From: Pantoea sp. Mb-10
GTDB taxonomy: Bacteria; Pseudomonadota; Gammaproteobacteria; Enterobacterales; Enterobacteriaceae
Assembly: GCF_021272205.1 (NCBI RefSeq)
Contig: NZ_JAJSDX010000003.1
Location: forward strand, 372,001-436,000
Direction of reading: 5' to 3'
Length of the DNA: 64,000 nt
Shown here: positions 18,867 to 27,160 of the stretch, one piece after another
Position numbering within the stretch: the first letter of the stretch is position 1
How the letters are laid out: the number at the start of each line of letters is the position of its first letter
The notes under the pieces: model-generated
What the model was told of the DNA's origin: nothing
The model's database searches: none
Seen by the model: only the letters and a program-made list of their open reading frames with translations
Made by a program: the position numbers and the translations under genes

Positions 18867-19073
18867 TCAGTCCCAAAGGTGAATGGTTTCGCGCGTGGGC
18901 GCGTCCGGTAATGCCGGGAGATCAATTGGCCAGCCGTGCGGCAACAGCGGTCCGGCCTCCGCCAGTCCAGTATTGGTCGCGTAAACCTGTTCGGTAACCT
19001 GTTGGGTGCGGCCATAGTAGCGAAAACAGATCGCGTCTACGGTATCGCCTTGCTGCGCATAAACGCGGGTCAT
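18867..19073 (-). CDS. X: tail protein gpX
   Basis: 68 residues from the ATG at 19073 (MTRVYAQQGDTVDAICFRYY), a LysM-like baseplate/hub protein. In P2 it directly follows head gene L; here L and everything before it to Q is gone, so X marks the right edge of the surviving late region. Confidence 0.93.
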   Translation of the reverse strand: MTRVYAQQGDTVDAICFRYYGRTQQVTEQVYATNTGLAEAGPLLPHGWPIDLPALPDAPTRETIHLWD

Positions 19074-19737
19074 GCTATGCCTCTCTTTTTCCTGTAGCGC
19101 CACGGCTGCCCATCACAATCGCAGCAGTCCCCGTGCCCACCTGTTGGGCACCGGTGTTGAGCGTGGTACGCGCATCGTGAGCCTCACTGAGTCTGTCGGC
19201 GAAGAACGGTGCCGCAACAGCCGCTTTACGTGTTAATGGACGTCACTTACGCGCGTCGGGTAATGGTTCCGCTCTCGCCTCCGCGCGCGGGTTATTGGCG
19301 ATGAGCGAGGTTGATTGCAAGCCAGTGTCTCCGCTGTCCCCCTTCTGCCACAACGTCTTGCCGCCCGCTCAGCGTTGAGCAGGCACCACAGGTTACATTG
19401 GGAAGCAGGTCACGTCGGCTGGAAGGGATGCGGGAGAATGAGGCGCGCTTGAAACTTGCCTGAGAAGCATGACGCGCGCTAACGCTGAAGCCGCGCGCAA
19501 CAGAGAAAAGCCCGCCTGTGGAGGCGGGCCGGGCGAGTCTGTGTCGGCATTGCGTTAACGCCTGCCGATTGCACGACGCGCTGAGCCACGATCTGGGCGT
19601 GACAGCCGCATGACGACCCCATGCGGCGCACGCTTTATTGTTATTGCGCCTTACGCTGCGCAACGCATCGATGGCGGGACACTGCCGCTGCGCGCCCGAT
19701 GCGCTGTGGGATGCCGCAAGGGCCGCCACCGCTTACC
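19074..19737. other. deletion scar where the head genes should be; no convincing gene
   Basis: About 660 bp replace the ~6 kb Q-P-O-N-M-L block. A leftward frame at 19292-19729 exists but has atypical composition (many R, S, C) and no recognised family. A GCCCGCC/GGCGGGC hairpin with a leftward T run at 19503-19528 may be a terminator. A fragment just upstream of X has a plausible reading but is unidentified. Confidence 0.55.
19503..19528 (-). terminator. hairpin, probable leftward terminator
   Basis: GCCCGCC TCCACA GGCGGGC followed by TTTTC on the leftward strand, within the scar between A and X. Confidence 0.6.
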
Positions 19738-19929
19738 CTATTTCTCCAGCGGCACCGCTGAAAATACCACTGAAAACTGTTTGTTGGTCATTACGGAGTT
19801 ACCGGCAATCTCGGCGATAAGGCTAAGCGCGATCTCCCTGTCACGTTCTCTGCACATCCCTGCCGTCGTTAACCGAGCAATCAGCTCCACACGCTCAAGC
19901 ATTACCTGTTCTTTTAATTCGTTATCCAC
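19738..19929 (-). CDS. LexA-boxed small phage protein (position of 186 tum/dinI genes)
   Basis: 63 residues starting at a GTG (VDNELKEQVMLERVELIARL) four bases after GGAGG, and preceded 22 bp upstream by a near-consensus LexA operator. The protein is helical and charged; I do not recognise the family. In phage 186 the LexA-controlled genes at this place (right end of the early region) encode the anti-repressor Tum and a DinI-like protein, so an SOS-induction role is inferred from position and operator only. Confidence 0.6.
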   Translation of the reverse strand: MDNELKEQVMLERVELIARLTTAGMCRERDREIALSLIAEIAGNSVMTNKQFSVVFSAVPLEK

Positions 19930-19950
19930 GCGCCCTCCCCCCAACAATAA

Positions 19951-19966
19951 CTGTACATATATACAG
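19951..19966. promoter_or_regulatory. LexA operator (SOS box)
   Basis: CTGTACATATATACAG fits CTGT-N8-ACAG with the AT-rich alternating core of strong LexA sites. It lies just upstream of the 63-residue gene. Confidence 0.85.
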
Positions 19967-20217
19967 TAGCATAGCATTCTGAATGAGAGGAAGGAAAATA
20001 TTAAAATTGGTAGTGCTTTTTATCTGCATGATAAGAAAAGCATTTCACCACTATTAGCCCAGCGGCAAGCCGCGCGCGTACGGCACGATTCCCCCCCGGC
20101 ATCCGGTGCGGATCTAGTCGCGATTTGCGTCTTTTTAGCGGGCGAAAAGGCGTTGATCGGTTAAAGACGGCTAATAGACCACCGAGCCCCATCCGCTTGT
20201 TAACGCGGGGCCGGATC

Positions 20218-22254
20218 TCATGTGCGATCCGCTGGAAAAACGCTGCGCCGCGACGGTGACGGTGGGCGTCTGTCATCATAACGTCCGCGTTTCGTATACG
20301 CTTTGAGCGCTGTCACCCACTGCCGGCGCTCTCGCTGACACATGCCGTAAAAATCGGGTGTGCTAACAGGTTCCGACGGCGAGCTTGCCCGCGCCGCCTC
20401 CGTACAGTTATTGACAGAACTCCAAGAGGACGCGGACGCGTCCTGACGGTCAACCCCACCAGCAAGGGCGCGCTTGGGCACGATCTTCCAGGCGATCAGT
20501 CGGGTCAAGATGGGCGTATCTGCCCCAACTTGGGTGGCAAACACGCCTTTGATACGCAGCGTCTCTTCACCGTAGGCGTTCAGGTCTGCACTCGGCTGAT
20601 ACCAGGTGCGCACGGCCAGCGCGTCGCGCCGCACGAACGGCCCGCCTTGCGCATGGATATAGCCCGCCCAATCGCCAGCATCCGCGGCGTCGTGTGCCGC
20701 CGCAAACGCCACGCTCAGGCCGTGTGCGGTCTCGCTGTCCGCCATGCGACGCAGTTCGCGATAGACCGTGACCGGTGCCCCGCCCACAAACTGGAACTGA
20801 CGGATATGCCAGCGCGCAGCCCACGCGCACACTGCAGCTGCCGTCTCGCTCAGCGGCTTGCCGCTTTCATTATCCCGCTCCCCTTCCAGCGCATAGCCAT
20901 CAATGTTCTTGGCAATGTATTTCGCCACATAGCCGGTGGCACTGCCTTTGTTGGGGTCGATGGCTTCAGCATGGAAGCGGGCTTTACGCGCCTTGTCGCT
21001 GGTGAGTTCGCCGCTGTCTTCCTGCCAGGCGTAATCACGCATCGCCTGGCGCACCGGCTCGACGTGCTCAGGACGCATGAACAGCAGCATGTGCCAGTGC
21101 GGCGTACCGTCATGGTGCGGCTCCGCCACCCGAATGCCGAAAACGCGGATCGCTTCGCGGTGCAGTCGGGCGCGGATTTTTTGCCAGAGAGTGCAGAGAT
21201 AACGCTGCGTATCCGCCGGGCTGGCACCACACCACTTGCGGTTGCCGTGGCCGGTTTTGAGCGTGGCGTGATAGCGCGCCGGGGCGGTTAAGGTGTAGAA
21301 GTCGCCGACAAACCCCATTTCATTGCAGATATTTTCAAAGCCGCGTATGCGCGTCATGAGCTCGCAGCGGCGGATCGCCGGATTGGCCACGCTGCCGTCA
21401 TACTTATCGATCAGGCTGATGCGATTCCCTGCTTCATCTTCCAGCTCCATGCCGTTGAGAAACTCTCGCGTACGGCGTTTTTGCTCACGCCACTCAGCCG
21501 CCGCCATAGGGCTGGCGTAGGGCGTGTGCGTTTTGCTGACGTTGGCCAAGGCAATGTGAAGATGCTCGCGCCACGCCGCCGCCACGCGACGCAGTCGGCC
21601 CTTCCACCATTTTTCAGTCTGCATGCGCAGAATGGCAGGCGTCACCTCTTCTGGCGCAAAAAAGCGTGATGTGACGCGCTCCCACAGCGGCGGCATTTGC
21701 CGGAATGTGCGGGTCAGCGTGGCGGCCATCACGTAGAGGCGATGCGTCAAGCGGTAGTCCGACGCGCTGGGCGTGTACGCCTGAACCAGTTCCGCCAAAA
21801 TAAAATTCGCGATATCGCCAGCCAGCCGATCCACATCGGCCCGCGCCATATCCGGCAGGCGGTTAAAGCGCGTCACCAGTTCCCATAACGCACCGGCTGA
21901 ACGGGCCGCACCCTGCTCGTGTGGCGCATGGGCCATCAGTAAATGCAGCGTGCCGGACGGCAGGGTGTCGAGACGATAGCGTGCATGGACGCGCTCGAGG
22001 CGCGGCAGCGTGCGCGTGAGAAAGGTCCCGGTCAGGTATGCCGCTGCGCGGGTTGCGCCTTGGGTACTTTCTCGTTCAGCGAGACGACGTTGGATGTCGA
22101 GCTGGACCAGCTTTGGCTGCCGCTCCAGCTGCGTCTGGGCATGCGCATAAGCCGCCAGCGCACGCGTGCGGTGCGCCAGCTCTTTGTAGGTGGGATACGG
22201 GCTGGAAATCGCTTCCCGCGGCGCATTCCACGGGTAAGCGTAAGGCTCGTTCAC
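20218..22254 (-). CDS. A: replication initiation endonuclease gpA
   Basis: 678 residues. The rolling-circle endonuclease core is present: EPHHDGTPHWHMLLF metal-binding histidines and the paired catalytic tyrosines in YVAKYIAKNIDGYAL. It nicks the origin inside its own gene in P2. I choose the GTG at 22254, whose TGA overlap (GTGA) with the upstream zinc-finger gene suggests translational coupling. Slightly shorter than P2 A (761) at the C-terminus. Confidence 0.9.
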   Translation of the reverse strand: MNEPYAYPWNAPREAISSPYPTYKELAHRTRALAAYAHAQTQLERQPKLVQLDIQRRLAERESTQGATRAAAYLTGTFLTRTLPRLERVHARYRLDTLPSGTLHLLMAHAPHEQGAARSAGALWELVTRFNRLPDMARADVDRLAGDIANFILAELVQAYTPSASDYRLTHRLYVMAATLTRTFRQMPPLWERVTSRFFAPEEVTPAILRMQTEKWWKGRLRRVAAAWREHLHIALANVSKTHTPYASPMAAAEWREQKRRTREFLNGMELEDEAGNRISLIDKYDGSVANPAIRRCELMTRIRGFENICNEMGFVGDFYTLTAPARYHATLKTGHGNRKWCGASPADTQRYLCTLWQKIRARLHREAIRVFGIRVAEPHHDGTPHWHMLLFMRPEHVEPVRQAMRDYAWQEDSGELTSDKARKARFHAEAIDPNKGSATGYVAKYIAKNIDGYALEGERDNESGKPLSETAAAVCAWAARWHIRQFQFVGGAPVTVYRELRRMADSETAHGLSVAFAAAHDAADAGDWAGYIHAQGGPFVRRDALAVRTWYQPSADLNAYGEETLRIKGVFATQVGADTPILTRLIAWKIVPKRALAGGVDRQDASASSWSSVNNCTEAARASSPSEPVSTPDFYGMCQRERRQWVTALKAYTKRGRYDDRRPPSPSRRSVFPADRT

Positions 22255-22475
22255 GCAAGACCTTTGGCACGGCTTGGGTATTTTTCTACCCAAGCCTGGC
22301 AGCTTACACAGCGCGTGACGCCGTGACAGGCCCGACGACGGGCCTCTGGGATGGGGTTATCGCACTCCTCGCAAATAAACGCCGAGACCCCAACAGGACG
22401 CTTTATCGCCTGGGCCAGGGTGTCGGCTAACAGCTCCTCGGCGCGCTGCTGCGCGCGGTCGATCGCATCCGCCAT
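22251..22475 (-). CDS. TraR/DksA-type zinc-finger protein
   Basis: 74 residues with the C4 motif CEECDNPIPEARRRACHGVTRCVSCQ arranged as C-x2-C...C-x2-C and an N-terminal helical part. Small phage members of this family can act like DksA on RNA polymerase; the role here is not known. Its stop overlaps the A start. Confidence 0.85.
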   Translation of the reverse strand: MADAIDRAQQRAEELLADTLAQAIKRPVGVSAFICEECDNPIPEARRRACHGVTRCVSCQAWVEKYPSRAKGLA

Positions 22476-22693
22476 CAGTGCATCTCCTCAAGAGCATGTC
22501 TATGGCGCTCGGCTTCCTGGCGAATCAGCTCGGCCGCTTCAACACCGTTCAGGGTGTGGCGATCGATATGTAAGGCCAACGCATCGAGACGTTCTGCTAG
22601 CGCTAACGCACAGGCTTTGCGCGCGCTGTTCTGCGCGGCTGTCAGGTTGGCATGCAGCGCTGCCGTGGTTGAACGTAAAGGGGTATTGCGCAT
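22475..22693 (-). CDS. small P2-type early protein, function unknown
   Basis: 72 residues, mostly alanine-rich helix (KACALALAERLDALALHIDR), of the kind found between cox and A in P2-like prophages (DUF2732-like). One-base overlap with the zinc-finger gene indicates co-translation. Confidence 0.65.
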   Translation of the reverse strand: MRNTPLRSTTAALHANLTAAQNSARKACALALAERLDALALHIDRHTLNGVEAAELIRQEAERHRHALEEMH

Positions 22694-22761
22694 GGTTTGG
22701 TCTCCAGAATTTAGGCAAAGGCATGCCCGGCGGGTTTACGCCATAAAAAACGGTTTAGGGA

Positions 22762-23094
22762 TTAATCCGGTAAAACGCGGTCTGCCGTGGAAAACTGTCG
22801 AGGCAGTGTTTGTCCCCAGCGGGCCAGTTTATTCATCGCCTCGATGATCAATTCACGGCGACGTTCGTCAAAAAACTCAAAGGGTTCGCCGACATCGTTC
22901 ACCTTGAAGGTTTTAGGGTGGTCTTGGTTTGCCAGCGTCAACACGCAAAATTTGAAGGCATGGTTTTGCTGGTTGAAATAGCGCAGCGCCGGGTTGGCAT
23001 GGCGATCGCGCATCTGACGCCATCTTTTTTGAAATTCGTCGAAGGTGATCGGCTGCAGGCGCGCGTCCTGCGGGTGTGTCATGTGTTGCCGCAT
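22762..23094 (-). CDS. phage early-region protein, function unknown
   Basis: 110 residues starting MRQHMTHPQDARLQPITFDE behind AGGAGA. Rich in aromatic and charged residues (FEFFDERRRELIIEAMN). No family recognised. It takes the place where 186 has cII, but shows no helix-turn-helix pattern I can see. Confidence 0.6.
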   Translation of the reverse strand: MRQHMTHPQDARLQPITFDEFQKRWRQMRDRHANPALRYFNQQNHAFKFCVLTLANQDHPKTFKVNDVGEPFEFFDERRRELIIEAMNKLARWGQTLPRQFSTADRVLPD

Positions 23095-23172
23095 CGTTTT
23101 CTTCTCCTGTTAACGCCCACCGTCAAAAGGGTTTGTCGATTGAGCCATGGAAAAAAGTTCACTTATTGTGAA

Positions 23173-23436
23173 TCACTCACCGATAATCAGTTGAAAGCGC
23201 GAGTGGCCAAGGGATTTACGCAGCTGCTCCTCTTTCCAGCGCGCGTAGTAGATGCGTATGGGCCCACCGGCTTTCGAGCAGCCTTTACGGATGGTGCGCG
23301 GCTCAATCGGCACGCGAGGGTTATCTCCGGTTGTCCAGCGGTAGGCGGTGCGTTGAGAGACCCCTTCCAATGCTGCAAATTGCTGCAGGGTAACCACGGG
23401 CGACGGCAGTTTGATGATTGCGATTTCACAGGCCAT
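23173..23436 (-). CDS. Cox/Apl-type excisionase and early regulator
   Basis: 87 residues, the same length as 186 Apl, with a helix-turn-helix (LQQFAALEGVSQRTAYRWTT) in the first half and a basic C-terminal half. Diverges from cI. Such proteins repress the lysogenic promoter and direct excision with integrase. Confidence 0.78.
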   Translation of the reverse strand: MACEIAIIKLPSPVVTLQQFAALEGVSQRTAYRWTTGDNPRVPIEPRTIRKGCSKAGGPIRIYYARWKEEQLRKSLGHSRFQLIIGE

Positions 23437-23523
23437 ATAGCATCATTCCCTATTTAGTAATATTTAGCCGTTAATCGCCCTGTTTTTGCCAAGACTTGCC
23501 ATTAACAGCCACCAATAAGAGCA

Positions 23524-23545
23524 ATGCTAATACCAATTTTAGCAT
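23524..23545. promoter_or_regulatory. inverted repeat in the lysis-lysogeny control region
   Basis: ATGCTAA-N8-TTAGCAT lies 24 bp before the cI start in the 133-bp cI/apl divergent region. A possible operator for CI or Apl; unproven. Confidence 0.5.
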
Positions 23546-23569
23546 TTATCAAGACAGGTAATATTAAAA

Positions 23570-24148
23570 ATGGTAGATACCGATAACTTTGACAATGAGG
23601 CTCTGCTCAACAGAATCTGCGAGGTCTATGGATTTTCACAGAAAATTCAATTAGCTAAGCATTTCGACATCGCCGCGAGTTCGCTGCAGAATCGCTACAA
23701 ACGCGGCAATATGTCGTATGACTTTGCCGTGTTTTGTGCGCTGGAGACCGGAGCCGATCTGAAATGGCTGATGACCGGCGAAGGCCCGCCCAAGGTAGCT
23801 GCCTCTTCGGCGCAAGGTGCCACCGCAGTGCTTCCCCTGCATGCGTTAAGCGACGGTCGCCTGCTGCAGCTGGGGGAAATGGTGGTGGATGCACAGCTCT
23901 TGGCGCGATCCATGGAGAACATAGCGTGCGTGCGCAGTCACGACACCACCTATTTCGTTGAGAATCACGCCCCTTTGGCGGATGGCCAGTGGATTGTGAA
24001 CATTGAAGGCGCCATCAGCCTGCGTGATGTCACGGTGTTGCCGGGCAAGAAGCTGCACGTCACCGGCGGAAAGGTGCCGTTTGAATGTGCCGTCGATGAG
24101 ATTGTCATGCTAAGTCGGGTCGTTGGCGCGTATAACGAGATGGCGTGA
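23570..24148 (+). CDS. cI: 186-type prophage repressor CI
   Basis: 192 residues, identical in length to 186 CI. N-terminal CI-type helix-turn-helix (FSQKIQLAKHFDIAASSLQN ... RGNMSYDFAV, residues ~20-55) and a C-terminal S24-like oligomerisation domain without an obvious Ser-Lys protease pair. 186 CI is inactivated by Tum rather than RecA cleavage, matching the LexA-boxed gene at 19738. Stop overlaps int start (TGATG). Confidence 0.9.
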   Translation: MVDTDNFDNEALLNRICEVYGFSQKIQLAKHFDIAASSLQNRYKRGNMSYDFAVFCALETGADLKWLMTGEGPPKVAASSAQGATAVLPLHALSDGRLLQLGEMVVDAQLLARSMENIACVRSHDTTYFVENHAPLADGQWIVNIEGAISLRDVTVLPGKKLHVTGGKVPFECAVDEIVMLSRVVGAYNEMA

Positions 24149-25185
24149 TGGCGGTAAGAAAATTACCTCAAGGCGGCTGGATTTGTGAGATTTACCCGAA
24201 CGGTGCCGGCGGCAAGCGCGTGCGTAAAAAATTCGCCACCAAGGGCGAAGCGCTGGCGTTTGAGCAGTACAGCGTTAAGCAACCCTGGCAGGAAGGCAAA
24301 GAGGATCGCCGCACGCTATTGGATTTGATTACCGCCTGGTATGGCGCCCACGGTATCACGTTGAGAGACGGGCAAAAGCGGCAGCTGGCGATGCAGCATG
24401 CGTTTGCGTGCATGGGGGAACCGCTGGCCAAAGACTTCGATGCCCAGATGTTCTCGCGCTACCGCGAGAAGCGCTTAAAAGGCGACTACGCGCGCTCTAA
24501 CCGCGTTACCGCGGTTTCGCCACGCACGCTGAACCTGGAGTTGGCCTACTTCCGCGCCGTGTTTAATGAGCTGAGCCGATTGGGCGAATGGCAAGGTGAA
24601 AACCCGCTGAAGCACATCCGCCCGTTCCGCACCGAAGAGACGGAGATGGCGTGGCTCAATCACGATCAAATTGCTCTTCTTCTCGCCGCGTGCCGCAACA
24701 ACGATAATCCTGACCTGGAAACGGTGGTCAAAATTTGTTTGGCGACCGGCGCCAGATGGTCAGAAGCGGAAGGCTTAAAAAGCAGCCAGGTGGTGAAATA
24801 CAAGATCACCTATGTCAAAACCAAAGGCCGAAAAAACAGAACCGTTCCGATTACCGCCGCCCTCTATAACGCGTTGCCCATAAATAAAGGCGGCAGACTT
24901 TTCTCGGACTGCTACGGTGCATTTCGCGTGGCGCTCGATCGCACCGGCATTGAATTACCCGCTGGCCAATTAACTCACGTTTTACGCCACACCTTTGCCA
25001 GCCATTTTATGATGAATGGCGGAAACTTACTGGTGCTGCAGCGCGTGCTTGGCCACACCGATATTAAAATGACGATGCGTTACGCCCACTTCGCCCCCGA
25101 CCATTTAGAAGAGGCGGCCAGGCTCAATCCTCTGGCACACAGTGGCGATGAAATGGCGATAGAGATGGCGGATAGTGGCAAATAG
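24148..25185 (+). CDS. int: prophage tyrosine integrase
   Basis: 345 residues, P2-type. N-terminal arm-binding domain (MAVRKLPQGGWICEIYPNGA), core-binding domain, and catalytic residues in order: R (ATGARWSEAE), K, HxxR (HVLRHTFASH), H (LGHTDIKMTM) and tyrosine nucleophile in RYAHF. Acts at the tRNA attB. It sits 70 bp inside attR. Confidence 0.96.
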   Translation: MAVRKLPQGGWICEIYPNGAGGKRVRKKFATKGEALAFEQYSVKQPWQEGKEDRRTLLDLITAWYGAHGITLRDGQKRQLAMQHAFACMGEPLAKDFDAQMFSRYREKRLKGDYARSNRVTAVSPRTLNLELAYFRAVFNELSRLGEWQGENPLKHIRPFRTEETEMAWLNHDQIALLLAACRNNDNPDLETVVKICLATGARWSEAEGLKSSQVVKYKITYVKTKGRKNRTVPITAALYNALPINKGGRLFSDCYGAFRVALDRTGIELPAGQLTHVLRHTFASHFMMNGGNLLVLQRVLGHTDIKMTMRYAHFAPDHLEEAARLNPLAHSGDEMAIEMADSGK

Positions 25186-25256
25186 CGGCAAATATTGGCA
25201 ATGCATGTCAATGTTAATAAAGTTAAATCTTTGGTTTTTCTCGGTATGGCAACAAT

Positions 25257-25293
25257 CTCATAATCGCTTGGTCGCTGGCTCAAACCCAGCAGG
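25257..25293 (+). repeat. prophage attR core
   Basis: Second copy of the 37-bp tRNA-derived repeat (see 5917-5953), differing by one base. Beyond it the match to the tRNA acceptor stem ends, so this is the distal junction. Confidence 0.93.
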
Positions 25294-26086
25294 CCAGCAA
25301 CATTTTAGCGTCACGAACCATGCCTGTGGCGCTTACCGTTCTCACGCGTGAGCGCCCTGCCTTGGTTTGTTATTTTCGCCGCCTCTTGCATAATGGCGAT
25401 CCTTCGGTTACGAATAGCCACACGCACGCACTGTATTTCCACCCATAAATAAGCAGAAAGTTAATGTCAGCTATAAAAGCCGTGATGCAATGTCATTGTC
25501 ATGATAATAAATATTTTAGCCGAGAGATCGTTTGGATGTAAAAACTCATCTATCCAACAGGCTTCTCATTTAAGCAGAAAGCGCGTGACAAAGTGATAAC
25601 CCCACAGCGGAATTGACGGCCTGGCATACATCGTTCTGCTCGCGCGTGAAAGGCATTTATTTCCCTATAACGCTGCGAATAAAACGTCACGAACCAAATA
25701 AAGATGCACGTCATCTTATTATTACTCGCGGCTAAACACGATGGCACGCCTGCGCCATCACATAACGGAGATTAAAAAACGAAACTAAGGGGTTCTCCCT
25801 TGCCTGCCTTTCCCCATGGACGTTAAAAACGACGACACCTGACTGACATCAAAACTATCATTTTCAAAAAAAACGCTGCACCATACACCTTAATGACCAT
25901 TCTCATAGGTTATTTATTGAATGTGAGACCTAATTTATAATTATATTTCACGCACTGCTCATCCGGCTTAATAATAAGGCCTTTCAACCCCATTCCGCCT
26001 GCAAGAATTACCACCACAATGCATTGACACAAACATTATTTAGTTAATAATAAATATTCACCCCCATTCTTCTCCACGGGAAAAAT
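25294..26086. other. AT-rich spacer between prophage and biosynthetic cluster
   Basis: Nearly 800 bp with no convincing gene; a leftward 65-residue frame at 25550-25747 lacks a ribosome binding site and family features. Composition is much richer in A/T than either flank. Confidence 0.5.
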
Positions 26087-27160
26087 ATGTTTTCAGCTAA
26101 TAACCTCGAATTACTTTTTGATGATGACATCCCTGTTGAGCATTTATTCGTTGCGGCTAACGACTTTCCGCTTCCGCAGCGGTTATCCTGGCTATATATC
26201 ATCGCCAATGTGCGCGAGAGTCCTCTATTTGACGACTATCAAACGGCACTCACCCACCGCAGGGAGGCAGCGACATACCGGCAGGTTGATACGCTCTATG
26301 CACAAACCCGGCTGACGTTGCATCTCTGCCAGTGCGACGTTGATCGGCCGGCACTGGCGCAGGATATCGTCGAGATGACGCAGCATATTGCGCAACGCAT
26401 TCGCTGGGACGATCTGCACATCGATCCAGAACGCCCCCATTATCTGCGTGCTGACGCGCTGGCGGCCGGGCTGACTCACGTCACCTCTGTCGAAGCCGTG
26501 TGCCACTCGCTTGATCTTGACTGCCTGAACGTGACGTCAGACAGCGCTACCATTGCGATCAACGGCATCCCTGTTGACGTCATTGCTGATAGCGATAACT
26601 ATGCCGATCTGCGTCTCGACGGAGAGACGCGAAGCGCGAGTATCGCCCTGCATGCCGCCAACTTCACATGCCTCACGCCGCGCGAAGCGCTTGAGTTGGC
26701 GCATGAAATCGGTCACTGCCGCAATCATCTCTCCAGCGACCATCCCAGCGGAGACTTTGCGCTGCCGTTCTGGGACACCGAACTGCCCGCTTTTGAGGAG
26801 GAGTGGCGGTTATGCGCCGCGCAGGATCCCACTCTCGATCTGCACGCCTGGGCGCTGGAAGCCATTAAGCAATCGGTGTTCGCGCTCTTTCCGCTTCTGG
26901 CCCCGGAATACGGTGTCGCCCGCGCCTACCGCGAGGCCCTTGCGCACAATCCCCTCTACGCCAAGAGCACCCACACCCCGACGTGGTTACTGGAAAAAAC
27001 GCCGCTTTTTGTGTGGACTGGCGTGCCTTACGTGCACTATTTTCTCAGCCTTGCCCATCTGCTGTTACGCCATCACCCCGAGGATGCGACGCTGGCGCAG
27101 CTGTTGTCCCGCAGCTATACGCGTTTTACGCTGCGGAATCGGCCTGCTGACGCAGCATAA
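26087..27160 (+). CDS. putative zinc metalloprotease (HEIGH motif)
   Basis: 357 residues. Residues ~205-225 read ALELAHEIGHCRNH, an HExxH zinc motif, followed ~30 residues on by EEEWRLCAA, a possible third ligand as in ImmA/IrrE-like gluzincins. No signal peptide, so cytoplasmic. Convergent with the amidase (35-nt overlap at the 3' ends). Its place next to a peptide-based cluster suggests leader or product processing, or cleavage of a regulator, but no evidence separates these. Confidence 0.65.
   Translation: MFSANNLELLFDDDIPVEHLFVAANDFPLPQRLSWLYIIANVRESPLFDDYQTALTHRREAATYRQVDTLYAQTRLTLHLCQCDVDRPALAQDIVEMTQHIAQRIRWDDLHIDPERPHYLRADALAAGLTHVTSVEAVCHSLDLDCLNVTSDSATIAINGIPVDVIADSDNYADLRLDGETRSASIALHAANFTCLTPREALELAHEIGHCRNHLSSDHPSGDFALPFWDTELPAFEEEWRLCAAQDPTLDLHAWALEAIKQSVFALFPLLAPEYGVARAYREALAHNPLYAKSTHTPTWLLEKTPLFVWTGVPYVHYFLSLAHLLLRHHPEDATLAQLLSRSYTRFTLRNRPADAA

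Larger units (their letters stand above)
5917..25293. mobile_element. P2/186-type prophage lacking head genes (possible tailocin)
   Basis: About 19.3 kb lie between two att repeats. The gene order is that of P2 from int to ogr, with a 186-type repressor (192 aa) and tRNA-Ile site. Present: integrase, repressor, Cox/Apl, A, X, lysis cassette, R, V, W, J, I, H, tail fibre assembly, FI, FII, E/E', T, U, D and Ogr. Absent: portal Q, terminase P and M, scaffold O, capsid N, head completion L, and tail completion S. The retained open frames look intact, so the loss is block-wise rather than general decay. Confidence 0.9.

Noticed and set aside
19292-19729. 145-residue leftward frame in the head-gene scar
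   Set aside because: Composition rich in R, S, C and H, with no recognisable phage family; probably a by-product of GC-rich DNA, described as scar instead.
20530-21291. 253-residue rightward frame opposite gene A
   Set aside because: Antisense to a well-supported replication protein; no independent coding signals.
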